Made by a program: the position numbers and the translations under genes. Shown piece after piece: positions 1 to 8,209 of a stretch of DNA of 64,000 bases; position 1 is the stretch's first letter, and each line of letters starts with the position of its first letter. The DNA comes from an uncultured Odoribacter sp. (lineage in GTDB: Bacteria; Bacteroidota; Bacteroidia; Bacteroidales; Marinifilaceae). The notes beneath the pieces are model-generated. The model made no database searches. It saw nothing but the letters and a program-made list of their open reading frames with translations, and was not told the DNA's origin. The DNA lies in assembly GCA_910578105.1 (NCBI GenBank), contig CAJTPD010000002.1, positions 207,269-271,268 on the forward strand, written 5' to 3'.

Positions 1-90
1 TATTTAGGAAAGCTTCACTTCTGTAAAATCAGTCGGTTGTTCAGAGGAACAATTTTGCTTATTTGATGGTCATTGATACATTACGAATTT

Positions 91-190
91 TGCTTTCTTC
101 GACATATCATGGATGATATGTTTAAAAATTCTGCTTTTTTCGACATATCATGGATGATATGTTTAAAAATTCTGCTTTCTTCGACATATT
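91..190. repeat. 41-bp tandem repeat, about 2.5 copies, each with an inverted repeat
   Basis: Copies begin near 91, 132 and 173 with an exact 41-bp period; the third is cut short. Each full copy contains the perfect dyad CATATCAT-GG-ATGATATG followed by an A/T tract. No spacers separate the copies, so it is not CRISPR. It lies just past the 3' end of the Fic gene, which is read toward it. It could be protein-binding sites, weak terminator hairpins or a variable-number repeat. No gene is seen in positions 1-246. Confidence 0.8.
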
Positions 191-246
191 ATTGTAAGTC
201 GTAGGATAATACTTTTTATAAATGTTTCTTTAACTATTAGTATCCT

Positions 247-1365
247 TTATGAATTGACAGATTCAATACTTTCTGGTGATGATTCGATTTCCTTTCCACT
301 CCCCATAAATAACTTTATCAAGGGGAGATTTAAATAGTATTTATTTCTACCCACTTTGACGTCTTTAATAAAACCTTTTTCTGCTAATTTTTGCAAATAC
401 TTTGAAGCTGTCTGACGATTTACATTTAGTTCTTGTTGTACGAATTCTATTTTGGTATAAGGGTGACTGAAAAGATTATTCAGCAGTTCATGTCTGTAAA
501 TATTGGGAAGTTCGTTCTTAATACCTATTTCATAGTTTTGCATTAAGCGGCCTATTTCTTGTACTAATTCGATTGTTTCTTGAGCGGTTTTCTCAATTCC
601 TTTTAAAATGAATAGAATCCATGATTCCCAGTTTCCATTGTCTCTTACATTTTGCAGTAAACGATAATATTCAGTTTTATTACGAATAATATATCTGCTT
701 AGGTATAATATAGGTAAATCCAATAAATCTTTAATTACTATATATAAGATATTTATGATACGTCCGGTTCTACCATTTCCGTCATAAAAAGGGTGGATGC
801 TTTCAAACTGGTGATGAATAATTGCCAATTTAATTAAAGGGTCTATTTCACAAACAGAATCGTCATTAATGAATAATTCCAGGTTTTCCATATATATTTC
901 GATGTCTGTCCGGTCTTGGGGAGGTGTATATACAATATCACCTGTTTGCTGATTTTTTAATGTAGTGCCCGGTGTGTTTCTAAAGCCAGCTTTATTACGT
1001 TCCAAGCATTCTTGAATTTCCCGGATTATATTGTTAGTAAGTAATTTGCTCTTACGAATTAATGCAAATCCGTGTTTTAATGCCTCTGAATAATGTAGTA
1101 CTTCTTTTGTCTCACTGGTGATAGTCAAAGAAGTTTTGTCTAATTCGGCTTTATATAATTCATCATGTGTAGTGACAATATTTTCAACAGCAGAACTGTC
1201 TTTAGCTTCTTGTAATACTAAAGTGTTAATTAGTATATTTTCATTCGGGATAGTTCTTGCTATACCTTTTAATTCTGCTAATCTTTTGTTGGCATGATTA
1301 ACTTGTTTTAAAATATCCTTTGTTTCAATTTCTTGATTTAAAGGTAGTATAGGAATTTTATACAT
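247..1365 (-). CDS. Fic-domain protein, class II (self-inhibited AMP transferase-like)
   Basis: 372 residues. The catalytic Fic motif HPFYDGNGRTGR is complete at residues 191-202, with the base His191 and the phosphate-binding loop intact. An N-terminal S-x-x-x-E-N motif at residues 57-62 matches the inhibitory helix of class II Fic enzymes, in which the Glu blocks ATP. The C-terminal ~80 residues look like a winged helix (residues ~290-345), common in Fic/DUF4172-type proteins. Members usually transfer AMP to a protein hydroxyl; the target here is unknown. No antitoxin gene is adjacent, which fits an inhibitor built into the same chain. The gene is AT-rich compared with its neighbours and lies beside tandem repeats, so it may be acquired. 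Family is clear; substrate is not. Confidence 0.93.
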   Translation of the reverse strand: MYKIPILPLNQEIETKDILKQVNHANKRLAELKGIARTIPNENILINTLVLQEAKDSSAVENIVTTHDELYKAELDKTSLTITSETKEVLHYSEALKHGFALIRKSKLLTNNIIREIQECLERNKAGFRNTPGTTLKNQQTGDIVYTPPQDRTDIEIYMENLELFINDDSVCEIDPLIKLAIIHHQFESIHPFYDGNGRTGRIINILYIVIKDLLDLPILYLSRYIIRNKTEYYRLLQNVRDNGNWESWILFILKGIEKTAQETIELVQEIGRLMQNYEIGIKNELPNIYRHELLNNLFSHPYTKIEFVQQELNVNRQTASKYLQKLAEKGFIKDVKVGRNKYYLNLPLIKLFMGSGKEIESSPESIESVNS

Positions 1366-1484
1366 GTCCAGTTATTTAATTCTACAAATTTAAAATTTTT
1401 AGAGGTTAAGTAAAATCTTACACTGATAAATTTAAAATCTGAAGTGGAAATATGTTTATACAGAAAATTTTGTGGGAGTAAATT

Positions 1485-1522
1485 CAAAAAAACCGACTGA
1501 AAGTAAAGCTTTCAATCGGTTT
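1485..1522 (-). terminator. Intrinsic terminator of tRNA-Pro
   Basis: On the minus strand, ACCGATTGAAAG and CTTTCAGTCGGT form a 12-bp stem with one T-G pair and a short loop, followed by a run of seven T. It lies about 13 nt past the tRNA 3' end. Confidence 0.85.
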
Positions 1523-1534
1523 GCTTATTTTCTG

Positions 1535-1607
1535 TCGAGATGACTGGACTTGAACCAGCGGCCTCCACGTCCCGAACGTGGCGCGCTACCAACTGCGCTA
1601 CATCTCG
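1535..1607 (-). tRNA. tRNA-Pro (anticodon CGG)
   Basis: A 73-nt cloverleaf reads on the minus strand. The acceptor stem is CGAGATG/CATCTCG, the anticodon stem is CCACG/CGTGG around the loop TTCGGGA, giving anticodon CGG, and the T-loop TTCAAGT is canonical. The discriminator base is A and the CCA end is not encoded. A TACATTTG box at 1618-1625, about 11 nt upstream, is a plausible -7 element. Confidence 0.96.
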
Positions 1608-1617
1608 TTTACGGTTG

Positions 1618-1625
1618 CAAATGTA
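1618..1625 (-). promoter_or_regulatory. -7 box for tRNA-Pro
   Basis: TACATTTG on the minus strand matches the Bacteroidota -7 consensus TAnnTTTG, 11 nt before the tRNA 5' end. No good -33 box at the usual 19-20 nt spacing was found. Confidence 0.45.
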
Positions 1626-1636
1626 ATAAAAGTATC

Positions 1637-1660
1637 AACAAAATGTACTATATTTGTTGA
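1637..1660 (+). promoter_or_regulatory. rbfA promoter region with overlapping dyad
   Basis: TATATTTG at 1649-1656 matches the -7 consensus TAnnTTTG. It lies inside the dyad CAACAAA-N10-TTTGTTG (1637-1660), whose 7-bp arms are perfect. A protein bound there would cover the promoter. No clear -33 box is seen. Confidence 0.4.
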
Positions 1661-1686
1661 AATTTTTTCAACTTAATTTTAACGAC

Positions 1687-2022
1687 ATGGATTCAATAAG
1701 ACAAAATAAAGTTTCCCGATTGATTCAAAGAGATTTAAGTGAGATGTTCCAGCAGGAATGTAAAGAGTTTACCGTTGGAGCTATGCTTTCTATTACAACA
1801 GTACGGGTGAGTCCGGACCTTTCTTATGCAAAGGTTTATGTAAGTGTCTTTCCTTCAGGGCGTGTGGATGAGGTGATGAAGAGTCTGGAAGAGCACAATA
1901 AAACAATTCGGTTTATTTTGGGGAAAAAGGTTGGTAAACAGATGCGGATTATTCCGGAATTGCGTTTCTTTGTAGACGATAGCCTGGATTATATTGATAA
2001 AATTGATGAATTACTGAAATAA
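1687..2022 (+). CDS. rbfA: Ribosome-binding factor A
   Basis: 111 residues from the ATG at 1687. This start gives the usual RbfA N-terminus (MDSIRQNKVSRLIQRDLSEM); the frame stays open 11 codons further upstream, but that stretch has no family resemblance and overlaps the promoter. RbfA is a KH-fold cytoplasmic factor that helps 30S subunit maturation at helix 1 of 16S rRNA. The segment ITTVRVSPDLSYAKVYVSVF and the C-terminal LRFFVDDSLDYIDKIDELL are characteristic. A LolC/E-type permease gene follows 50 bp downstream on the same strand. Confidence 0.96.
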   Translation: MDSIRQNKVSRLIQRDLSEMFQQECKEFTVGAMLSITTVRVSPDLSYAKVYVSVFPSGRVDEVMKSLEEHNKTIRFILGKKVGKQMRIIPELRFFVDDSLDYIDKIDELLK

Positions 2023-2072
2023 CAGAATGATGATTCAGGAATACTCCGGAGTTTAAACTTCAAATCTTTTAT

Positions 2073-3275
2073 ATGCGGCTGACTTTTTTTATTGCTCGTC
2101 GTTATCTGTTTTCAAAAAAAAAACAGAATGCCATTAATATTATATCAGCAATTAGTATTGTCGGAGTTATGATTGGTACAACGGCATTGATTGTTGTACT
2201 TTCAGTTTTTAATGGGATGGACCAGCTTTTACAGAAAAGTACGGACAGTTTTAGTGCTGATCTTGTGATTTTTCCGGATAACGGGAAATTTTTTGATTTA
2301 GATAGTACTTTGAAGAGAGAGTTGGGGAATAATGCTTCGATTGCAAGTTATGATGAAGTGGTGGAGGAAAAGGCATTGCTGAAGTATGGCGACCGGCTTA
2401 CTCCGGTTATTGTCAAAGGGGTTGGACCGGATTTTGCTGAACACACTCATTTTACAACTCATATTTTGGAGGGTGATTTTCATTTGGGAAGTGAGGGTGC
2501 ATATAAAGCGGTGATTGGATATGGAGTTGCTGCAGAATTGGGGATAGGAATTCATTTTATAACTCCTATGGTTTTTTATTATCCGGACCGGAGTGGAAGA
2601 ACCAGTACCGCAGCATTAAATACTGGGCATGTTTATCCTTCGGCTTTTTTTTCAGCACAACAGGATTTGGAAAGCCAGTATGTACTTACAGACATTAATT
2701 TTGCCCGGGAGCTTTTCGGAATTGGGAATAAAGTTTCCAAAATAGAAGTCAAGCTGGTTGCTCCGGACCGGCTGAAACAAGTAAAAAAAGCTTTGGCAGA
2801 ACAGATGGGTAATCAATACCGTATTGAGGATAAGTTTGAATTGAACAGGGCTTTCTATGCGATGATGAAATCAGAAAAACTGGCAGTTTTTTTGATTTTG
2901 CTTTTCATTTTGCTGGTTGCTTCGTTTAATATTGTGGGTTCGATATCTATGCTTATTCTGGACAAGAAAGAAGATTTAGCCACTTATAAGGCATTGGGAA
3001 TGACTGCCGGGAATATGATTTCTGTGTTTAAGACGGAAGGTAATTTGATTACTGGTTTTGGAGCGTTATCGGGATTAATTGCAGGGGTGGCTATTTGCCT
3101 GATTCAGGAAAAGTTTGGTCTGATAACATTGGGAGATGGCAGTTATATTGTGGAAGCTTATCCGGTGCAGTTGGTTTTTAAAGATATAGCAATCATTTTA
3201 ATTACTGTTTTACTGATAGGTTATATCGCATCCTATTTTCCGGTAAAATATCTGGTCAGAAAATTAAGTGAATAA
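2073..3275 (+). CDS. LolC/LolE-type (FtsX-like) ABC transporter permease
   Basis: 400 residues. The N-terminus FIARRYLFSKKKQNAINIIS followed by a transmembrane helix (~residues 20-45) is typical of LolC/LolE. A long periplasmic MacB-like domain follows, then three C-terminal helices (residues ~270-290, ~320-345 and ~365-390). LolCE releases lipoproteins from the inner membrane with the LolD ATPase; no ATPase gene is next to it. In Bacteroidales this gene commonly follows rbfA. FtsX-family membership is secure; the lipoprotein-release role is inferred from family. Confidence 0.9.
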   Translation: MRLTFFIARRYLFSKKKQNAINIISAISIVGVMIGTTALIVVLSVFNGMDQLLQKSTDSFSADLVIFPDNGKFFDLDSTLKRELGNNASIASYDEVVEEKALLKYGDRLTPVIVKGVGPDFAEHTHFTTHILEGDFHLGSEGAYKAVIGYGVAAELGIGIHFITPMVFYYPDRSGRTSTAALNTGHVYPSAFFSAQQDLESQYVLTDINFARELFGIGNKVSKIEVKLVAPDRLKQVKKALAEQMGNQYRIEDKFELNRAFYAMMKSEKLAVFLILLFILLVASFNIVGSISMLILDKKEDLATYKALGMTAGNMISVFKTEGNLITGFGALSGLIAGVAICLIQEKFGLITLGDGSYIVEAYPVQLVFKDIAIILITVLLIGYIASYFPVKYLVRKLSE

Positions 3276-3307
3276 GTAAGAATAATTGAAATACTGATAT
3301 TACGGAT

Positions 3308-4120
3308 ATGGTTAAAAAGTTTTTCATTTGTATTTTTCTGTTGGGGCTGTTTTTTCAGGGATATACCCAGGAAAAAGAAGTAAAAGCGGTGATTGAGACT
3401 AATTTCGGCAATATGGTGGTAAAATTGTATAATGATACCCCTAAGCACAGGGATAATTTTATTCGTTTGGCCAGAGCCGGACATTATGACGGAACTTTAT
3501 TTTACCGGGTGATTCAGGATTTTGTTATTCAGGGTGGATCCTCAGATAGTCGTGGGGCAATGGCTGGCCGGGCAATAGGTTACGGAGAATCTATTGTGAT
3601 TGATGCAGAAATTAAACAGGAACATTACCATAAAAAGGGAGCATTGGCTGCGCCACGGCAACCGGACCGGGAGAACTTTTTTAAAGAGTCGGACATTTCT
3701 CAGTTTTATATCGTTCAGGGGAGAAAATACACTTCGGTTGAATTGGAAAATTTAGAGAAACGAATCAATGGTCCGATTCGTAAGGCTATACAACGCAAGT
3801 ACTATACACCAGAGAAAAAAGCCATTCTGGACACTTTGCGCAGTCAGAAAAAAGTAAAAGAATTCAGGGAGATTGCGAATAAAATCAAGGAAGATATTGC
3901 TTTTGACTGGAATGCTAATACAGACAAACTTTATATGACCGATGAAAAACGGGAAGATTATATCCGATTGGGGGGCAGCCACCACTTAGACAAGGAATAT
4001 ACTGTTTTCGGTGAAGTGATTGAAGGATTGGAAGTGATTGATAAGATAGCAGCTTTGCCAACGGACAAAAATGACCGTCCGTTGGCTGACGTCAAGATAA
4101 AAGTAAAGATTTTGAAATAA
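3308..4120 (+). CDS. Periplasmic cyclophilin-type peptidyl-prolyl isomerase with insertion
   Basis: 270 residues with an N-terminal signal peptide ending near residue 20 (GYTQ). Cyclophilin motifs are present: LFYRVIQDFVIQGG near residues 65-80 and, late in the chain, YTVFGEVIEGLEVIDKIA. Between SQFYIVQG (~residue 140) and the late YTVFGEV block lies a charged, probably helical insertion of about 70 residues, so the protein exceeds the ~170 residues of a minimal cyclophilin. It likely helps fold envelope proteins in the periplasm. A VanZ-like gene starts 4 bp after its stop, suggesting co-transcription. Confidence 0.94.
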   Translation: MVKKFFICIFLLGLFFQGYTQEKEVKAVIETNFGNMVVKLYNDTPKHRDNFIRLARAGHYDGTLFYRVIQDFVIQGGSSDSRGAMAGRAIGYGESIVIDAEIKQEHYHKKGALAAPRQPDRENFFKESDISQFYIVQGRKYTSVELENLEKRINGPIRKAIQRKYYTPEKKAILDTLRSQKKVKEFREIANKIKEDIAFDWNANTDKLYMTDEKREDYIRLGGSHHLDKEYTVFGEVIEGLEVIDKIAALPTDKNDRPLADVKIKVKILK

Positions 4121-4124
4121 TCCT

Positions 4125-4517
4125 ATGCGAAAAATAATTGAAAAAAGAGTGTTGATAGCTGCGGCTGTTTTTTGGGCTTTAATTATTTTTATATTATGTG
4201 CCTTGCCAGGTGAGGATATACCTGACCCGCATTTGGATATTCCTCATTTGGATAAAGTAGTGCACTGGGGAATGTTTTTTATCATGTCCTTGTTGATTGT
4301 TTTGCCTTTTGAATGGCATACTTCTTTGACGATGAGACAGATTTATATCATTGCCGTAGGAGTTGCTTTCGGATATGGCGGCTTGACAGAACTTTTGCAG
4401 CATTATTTTTTCAACCGCGGAGGAGATGTATGGGATTTACTGGCTGATGTTGCAGGGGGTGTTTGTGGCTGTTTATTTTATCCGGTGGTCCGGCGGTTGT
4501 TGCATGTTAAAAATTAA
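4125..4517 (+). CDS. VanZ-like membrane protein
   Basis: 130 residues with about four hydrophobic helices. The spacing of LPGEDIPDP, DKVVHWGMFF and the acidic/Gly-rich segment GGDVWDLLADVAGG is typical of VanZ-like proteins (PF04892). VanZ of enterococci gives low teicoplanin resistance by an unclear route; most homologues have no known function. It starts 4 bp after the cyclophilin stop. Confidence 0.85.
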   Translation: MRKIIEKRVLIAAAVFWALIIFILCALPGEDIPDPHLDIPHLDKVVHWGMFFIMSLLIVLPFEWHTSLTMRQIYIIAVGVAFGYGGLTELLQHYFFNRGGDVWDLLADVAGGVCGCLFYPVVRRLLHVKN

Positions 4518-4529
4518 TCTTTATTCTGA

Positions 4530-4561
4530 TTTTCTATTTTCAATTAATTCCGTTAGTTTTG
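4530..4561 (+). promoter_or_regulatory. pheS promoter
   Basis: A -33-like TTTTC (4530-4534) and a -7 box TAGTTTTG (4554-4561) are separated by 19 bp, matching the Bacteroidota promoter form. The predicted start near 4567 leaves a ~20-nt leader to the pheS ATG. Confidence 0.55.
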
Positions 4562-4585
4562 TAACGTTGATAAAAAGCGTTAACA

Positions 4586-5605
4586 ATGTTAGACAAGATT
4601 AAGCAATTAATAGCAGAGATTGAAAGTTTTGTGGCGGCTACGCCGGAAGAGGTGGAACAATTCCGTATCAGGCATTTAAGTAAAAAAGGCAGTATTGCTG
4701 CTTTATTTGATGATTTTAGAAATGTTCCGGCCGAGCAGAAGAAAGACATTGGTAAGGCTTTGAATGACCTGAAAACTGTAGCTTTAGCTAAGGTGAATGA
4801 GCTAAAGGAAAGTTTGTGTAATACGGAAACCGGAAAAACAGGAATAGATTTGACTTTACCGGGCGATGTGCGGAAACTGGGGAGCCGTCATCCGTTATCG
4901 ATTGTAAAAAATGAGATTTTGGCTATTTTCAATAAATTGGGTTTTACTATTTCAGAAGGACCTGAAATTGAGGATGACTGGCATAATTTTTCAGCATTGA
5001 ACTTTCCGGAGGAACATCCGGCCCGTGATATGCAGGATACTTTTTTTCTTGAAAAGAATCCGGATATTGTTTTGCATACGCATACTTCTTCCGTACAGGT
5101 GCGTGATATGGAAACTCATGAGTTGCCGATTCGTTTGGTTACTCCCGGTCGTGTATTCCGGAATGAGGCGATTTCTGCCCGTGCTCACTGTATATTCCAT
5201 CAGATTGAGGCCCTTTATATCGATGAAAACGTTTCGTTTGCCGATTTGAAACAGACGCTGACTTATTTTGCAAAGGAGCTGTTCGGCCCGGATACACAGA
5301 TACGTCTTCGTCCTTCTTATTTTCCGTTTACAGAGCCTTCTGCCGAAATGGATGTGTCTTGTTCCCTTTGTCACGGGGAAGGTTGTAATGTGTGTAAAGG
5401 TACCGGCTGGCTGGAAATTTTAGGATGTGGAATGGTAGACCCGAATGTGCTGGAGTTAAACGGTATTGATAAAAACAAATACACCGGATTTGCTTTGGGA
5501 ATGGGTATCGAGCGTATTACAATGTTGAAATACGGTATCAAAGATTTGCGGTTGTTTTTTGAAAACGATATCCGATTCTTGGAGCAGTTTACAACGGCAA
5601 TTTGA
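4586..5605 (+). CDS. pheS: Phenylalanyl-tRNA synthetase alpha subunit
   Basis: 339 residues, full length. The N-terminal coiled coil (~1-90) binds tRNA, followed by the class II catalytic core with motif 2 (GRVFRNEAISARAHCIFHQIE) split across residues ~190-212 and motif 3 near the end (GFALGMGIERITMLKYGI). A Cys cluster CSLCHGEGCNVCKG (residues ~257-270) is seen in many bacterial PheS proteins. It charges tRNA-Phe together with PheT, whose gene is not in this window. Confidence 0.98.
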   Translation: MLDKIKQLIAEIESFVAATPEEVEQFRIRHLSKKGSIAALFDDFRNVPAEQKKDIGKALNDLKTVALAKVNELKESLCNTETGKTGIDLTLPGDVRKLGSRHPLSIVKNEILAIFNKLGFTISEGPEIEDDWHNFSALNFPEEHPARDMQDTFFLEKNPDIVLHTHTSSVQVRDMETHELPIRLVTPGRVFRNEAISARAHCIFHQIEALYIDENVSFADLKQTLTYFAKELFGPDTQIRLRPSYFPFTEPSAEMDVSCSLCHGEGCNVCKGTGWLEILGCGMVDPNVLELNGIDKNKYTGFALGMGIERITMLKYGIKDLRLFFENDIRFLEQFTTAI

Positions 5606-5763
5606 GGCAAAACAGCCTGGAAAGAGTCTCTGATAACGGGAGTAAACCCTGAAAGTTCTTCGGGAATTTGTAATTTAGTTGATTCAGGTGATTTGCCATA
5701 TTTTGTTCAGGTATTTGACCGGAACAAGATACTGTTTGCTTGCCAGAGAGGTTTTGGAGAGGT

Positions 5764-6189
5764 TTACAATGCCAGATGCAGAATCGGATATGGTTTTCCC
5801 TCACTGTCGGTATTATCGCGTCCGGTGATGGAAAAGCCGTGTTTTTGATAGAATTTCAGTGCACGTTGATTTTGTTCGTTTACATCTACTTTCCGTAGTC
5901 CTTTATTTTTAATGGCAAATTGAAGTAAAGTGCGGCCATAACCTTTACCGATAGCATCGGGATGGACAAAAAGCATTTCAATCATTTCCGTACTTAATCC
6001 TATGAAAGCGCATGGATTTCCGTTTTCGTTTTTGATTGCATAGAATTCCAGATGGGGCATATAGTCGTGAGGAATTTTTCCATGATAGAATTCAGTATCT
6101 TCTTCGCTGAGGAAGTCGTGGGTGACTTTCACAGATGCTAACCAAACCATAGTCAGTACGTCATAGTCATAACTTCGTTCTATTTTCAT
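5764..6189 (-). CDS. GNAT-family N-acetyltransferase
   Basis: 141 residues. The acetyl-CoA binding motif A is clear: LFVHPDAIGKGYGRTLLQFA (residues ~72-91), followed by NQRALKFYQKHGF, typical of small GNAT enzymes such as YjaB. The acceptor cannot be read from sequence. The gene is convergent with pheS and has a 158-bp gene-free gap after it. Confidence 0.92.
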   Translation of the reverse strand: MKIERSYDYDVLTMVWLASVKVTHDFLSEEDTEFYHGKIPHDYMPHLEFYAIKNENGNPCAFIGLSTEMIEMLFVHPDAIGKGYGRTLLQFAIKNKGLRKVDVNEQNQRALKFYQKHGFSITGRDNTDSEGKPYPILHLAL

Positions 6190-6279
6190 CCTGATTTTCT
6201 ATTTTTCGGTAAATGTTTTTTCAGTCCTTCTCATTTGTGGAATGTTTACTCATTTCTGTGTTTGTGGCCCGGAGAATTT

Positions 6280-6299
6280 AAGGGGATAGATATCCCCTT
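6280..6299 (-). terminator. Possible terminator hairpin after the OmpA lipoprotein gene
   Basis: AAGGGGAT-AGAT-ATCCCCTT is a perfect 8-bp hairpin 11 bp past the ompA-like stop. The tract after it on the minus strand (AAATTCTCC) is not a strong U-run, so termination is uncertain. Confidence 0.4.
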
Positions 6300-6310
6300 G
6301 TAATCAACAG

Positions 6311-7141
6311 TTAGTTTAAAATATCCATCAATTTGTCAATGCGGGGAGCCATAATGATTTCGGTCCGGCGGTTATGTGCGCGGCCTTCGGCTGTTTCGTT
6401 ACTATCTACCGGCAGGTATTCACTACGGCCTGAAGGTACAATTTGTAAAGGATTTACATTATAGTCTTTGGTCAAAATCCGGACTACTGATGTGGCGCGG
6501 ACGACGCTTAAGTCCCAATTGTCCTTAAACTGTACAGTTTTGATGGGTTTACTGTCGGTATGTCCTTCAATCATAACATCGATGTCAGTTTGTTTTTTCA
6601 GAACCTCAGCCAGTTTACCTAAAGCTGCTTTGCCTTGTTTGTTCACTTGTGCACTTCCTGATTCAAACAGTAGTTTGTCGGACATGGCAACATATACTTT
6701 TCCGTCTTTTTGAGTGACGGTGAGTTCTTCACTATTGAATCCCAAGAGGGCATCTTTTACACTGTTGAGCAAGGCAGCTACTTTTTCGTTTTGTGCATTG
6801 ATTTCTTCCTGCAATTTATTGATGGTAGCTTCCCGTTCTGCGAGTTTCGACATTTTGTCTTTCAGCAGCATGGTTAGTTTGTCTTGCTCCGACAGATTGG
6901 AATATAACGATTCGCGGTATTCCCGGATAGCTTCTCCCATACGGGTGGTATCTCCTTCAAGATGGGCAATTTTCTTTTTCAAGCCTGTGTTTTCTTCCTG
7001 GAGTTGATTCAGATTCTTATTTAATGCCCTTTCCCGGCTAAGAGCTGCCAGCCGACCATTTTCGGCAAGAGTGAATTTTTTCTTGGGAACACAGGAGCTT
7101 GTTGCGATTAATAAACAAAGTGCATAAATGATTTTTTTCAT
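6311..7141 (-). CDS. OmpA-family lipoprotein with coiled coil
   Basis: 276 residues. The signal ends in a lipobox (ATSSC, Cys17), so it is a lipoprotein. Residues ~30-125 form a long charged coiled coil, and residues ~155-270 are an OmpA C-terminal peptidoglycan-binding domain, with EGHTDSKP and the NRRTEI motif carrying the diaminopimelate-binding Asp/Arg residues. It probably ties the envelope membrane to the cell wall. It has its own promoter (7178-7209) and a weak hairpin at its 3' end, so it is likely transcribed alone. Confidence 0.93.
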   Translation of the reverse strand: MKKIIYALCLLIATSSCVPKKKFTLAENGRLAALSRERALNKNLNQLQEENTGLKKKIAHLEGDTTRMGEAIREYRESLYSNLSEQDKLTMLLKDKMSKLAEREATINKLQEEINAQNEKVAALLNSVKDALLGFNSEELTVTQKDGKVYVAMSDKLLFESGSAQVNKQGKAALGKLAEVLKKQTDIDVMIEGHTDSKPIKTVQFKDNWDLSVVRATSVVRILTKDYNVNPLQIVPSGRSEYLPVDSNETAEGRAHNRRTEIIMAPRIDKLMDILN

Positions 7142-7177
7142 GGGATTAATTTTTAAATCTGTATCTATTGAGAATTA

Positions 7178-7209
7178 CAAACTTAAAAATTATTCAGGAA
7201 TAATAAGAA
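7178..7209 (-). promoter_or_regulatory. Promoter of the OmpA lipoprotein gene
   Basis: On the minus strand, TTTC (7206-7209) and TAAGTTTG (7178-7185) are 20 bp apart, a good match to the -33/-7 pair of Bacteroidota sigma factor promoters, about 30 nt before the start codon. Confidence 0.6.
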
Positions 7210-7308
7210 AGACAATCCGGTTTTGTAAAATTAATCCGTTTCCGGAATGCACCTTGTTCAGAATATTATAGTTTTGTACTTGTAAATACAATACAGCCTT
7301 ATATTGAC

Positions 7309-8184
7309 ATGTTTCGTATATTGATTTTTTTCCATTTCTTTTTCTTGTCCGTATGGTATAGTTGTACGGCAACACAAATCTGTAAAGAAGACAGGAATAT
7401 TTTGCAGAATTTCTGGAAGTATGCCAAGGAAAATAAATTGGCTGATTTACCTGTGAATGAACGGATTCCTTATGTTGCCCGTTTTTTTCTGAATGTTCCT
7501 TATAAAGGCAATACTCTTAATGTTGCAAAAGAGAATTTGCCTGTTATTAATTTACGTGAATTGGATTGCGTGACATTTATTGAAAATGTTCTTGCTTTGT
7601 CTTTCCTTCCGGATTACAATTCCGGTTATGAATCTGTTTTTGTAAAGAATATAGTAAGAATCAGGTATCGCCGTGGTGTGATAGAGGATTATACATCCAG
7701 GCTGCATTATTCTTCGGATTGGTTGTACGAAATGAGCCAACAACGTTTGCTGACAGATTTGACATTGTTTGCCGGTGGGATAAATTACAGGCCTCAGGTG
7801 TGTTTTATGACACAGCATTATGACCGGTATCCTCCCCTTAAACGGGACCGTGTGATGAGATTAAAGATGAAAGAAATAGAAAGTGCAATCAATAAGCGCA
7901 CGTATTATTATATTCCGAAGGCAAATGTTGAAAAGGCTTATGGTAGGATAAAGAATGGCGATGTCATTCTAATCACGACGAATATAAAAGGTTTGGATAC
8001 CTCTCATATAGGCTTCGCCCTGAAGCAGAACGGGAAAACTTATTTATTACATGCTTCCAGTGCTGGTAGAAAAGTGATGGTGTCTGAGCTTCCTTTAAAG
8101 GAATATATGGAGGGTATCAGTTCTCAAAGCGGAATTATGGTGGCCCGGGTGGCCAAAACCGTGCCTGTATCGTTTGCCGATTAG
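7309..8184 (+). CDS. DUF1460 N-acetylmuramoyl-L-alanine amidase-like protein
   Basis: 291 residues with an N-terminal signal sequence; a Cys in SVWYSC (~residue 19) could make it a lipoprotein. LRELDCVTFIENVLA (~residues 80-94) carries the probable nucleophilic Cys, and TSHIGFALKQNGKTYLLHAS (~225-245) the His, as in the NlpC/P60-like fold of DUF1460 enzymes. Structures from Bacteroides relatives support a role in muropeptide recycling or cell-wall hydrolysis. It is divergent from the OmpA lipoprotein gene across 167 bp; a TAGTTTTG box at 7269-7276 may be its -7 element. Confidence 0.9.
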   Translation: MFRILIFFHFFFLSVWYSCTATQICKEDRNILQNFWKYAKENKLADLPVNERIPYVARFFLNVPYKGNTLNVAKENLPVINLRELDCVTFIENVLALSFLPDYNSGYESVFVKNIVRIRYRRGVIEDYTSRLHYSSDWLYEMSQQRLLTDLTLFAGGINYRPQVCFMTQHYDRYPPLKRDRVMRLKMKEIESAINKRTYYYIPKANVEKAYGRIKNGDVILITTNIKGLDTSHIGFALKQNGKTYLLHASSAGRKVMVSELPLKEYMEGISSQSGIMVARVAKTVPVSFAD

Positions 8185-8209
8185 GTTTTACATATACAGT
8201 GTTATTATG

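Noticed and set aside
91-190. CRISPR array
   Set aside because: The repeats are directly tandem with no unique spacers, and no cas genes are seen.
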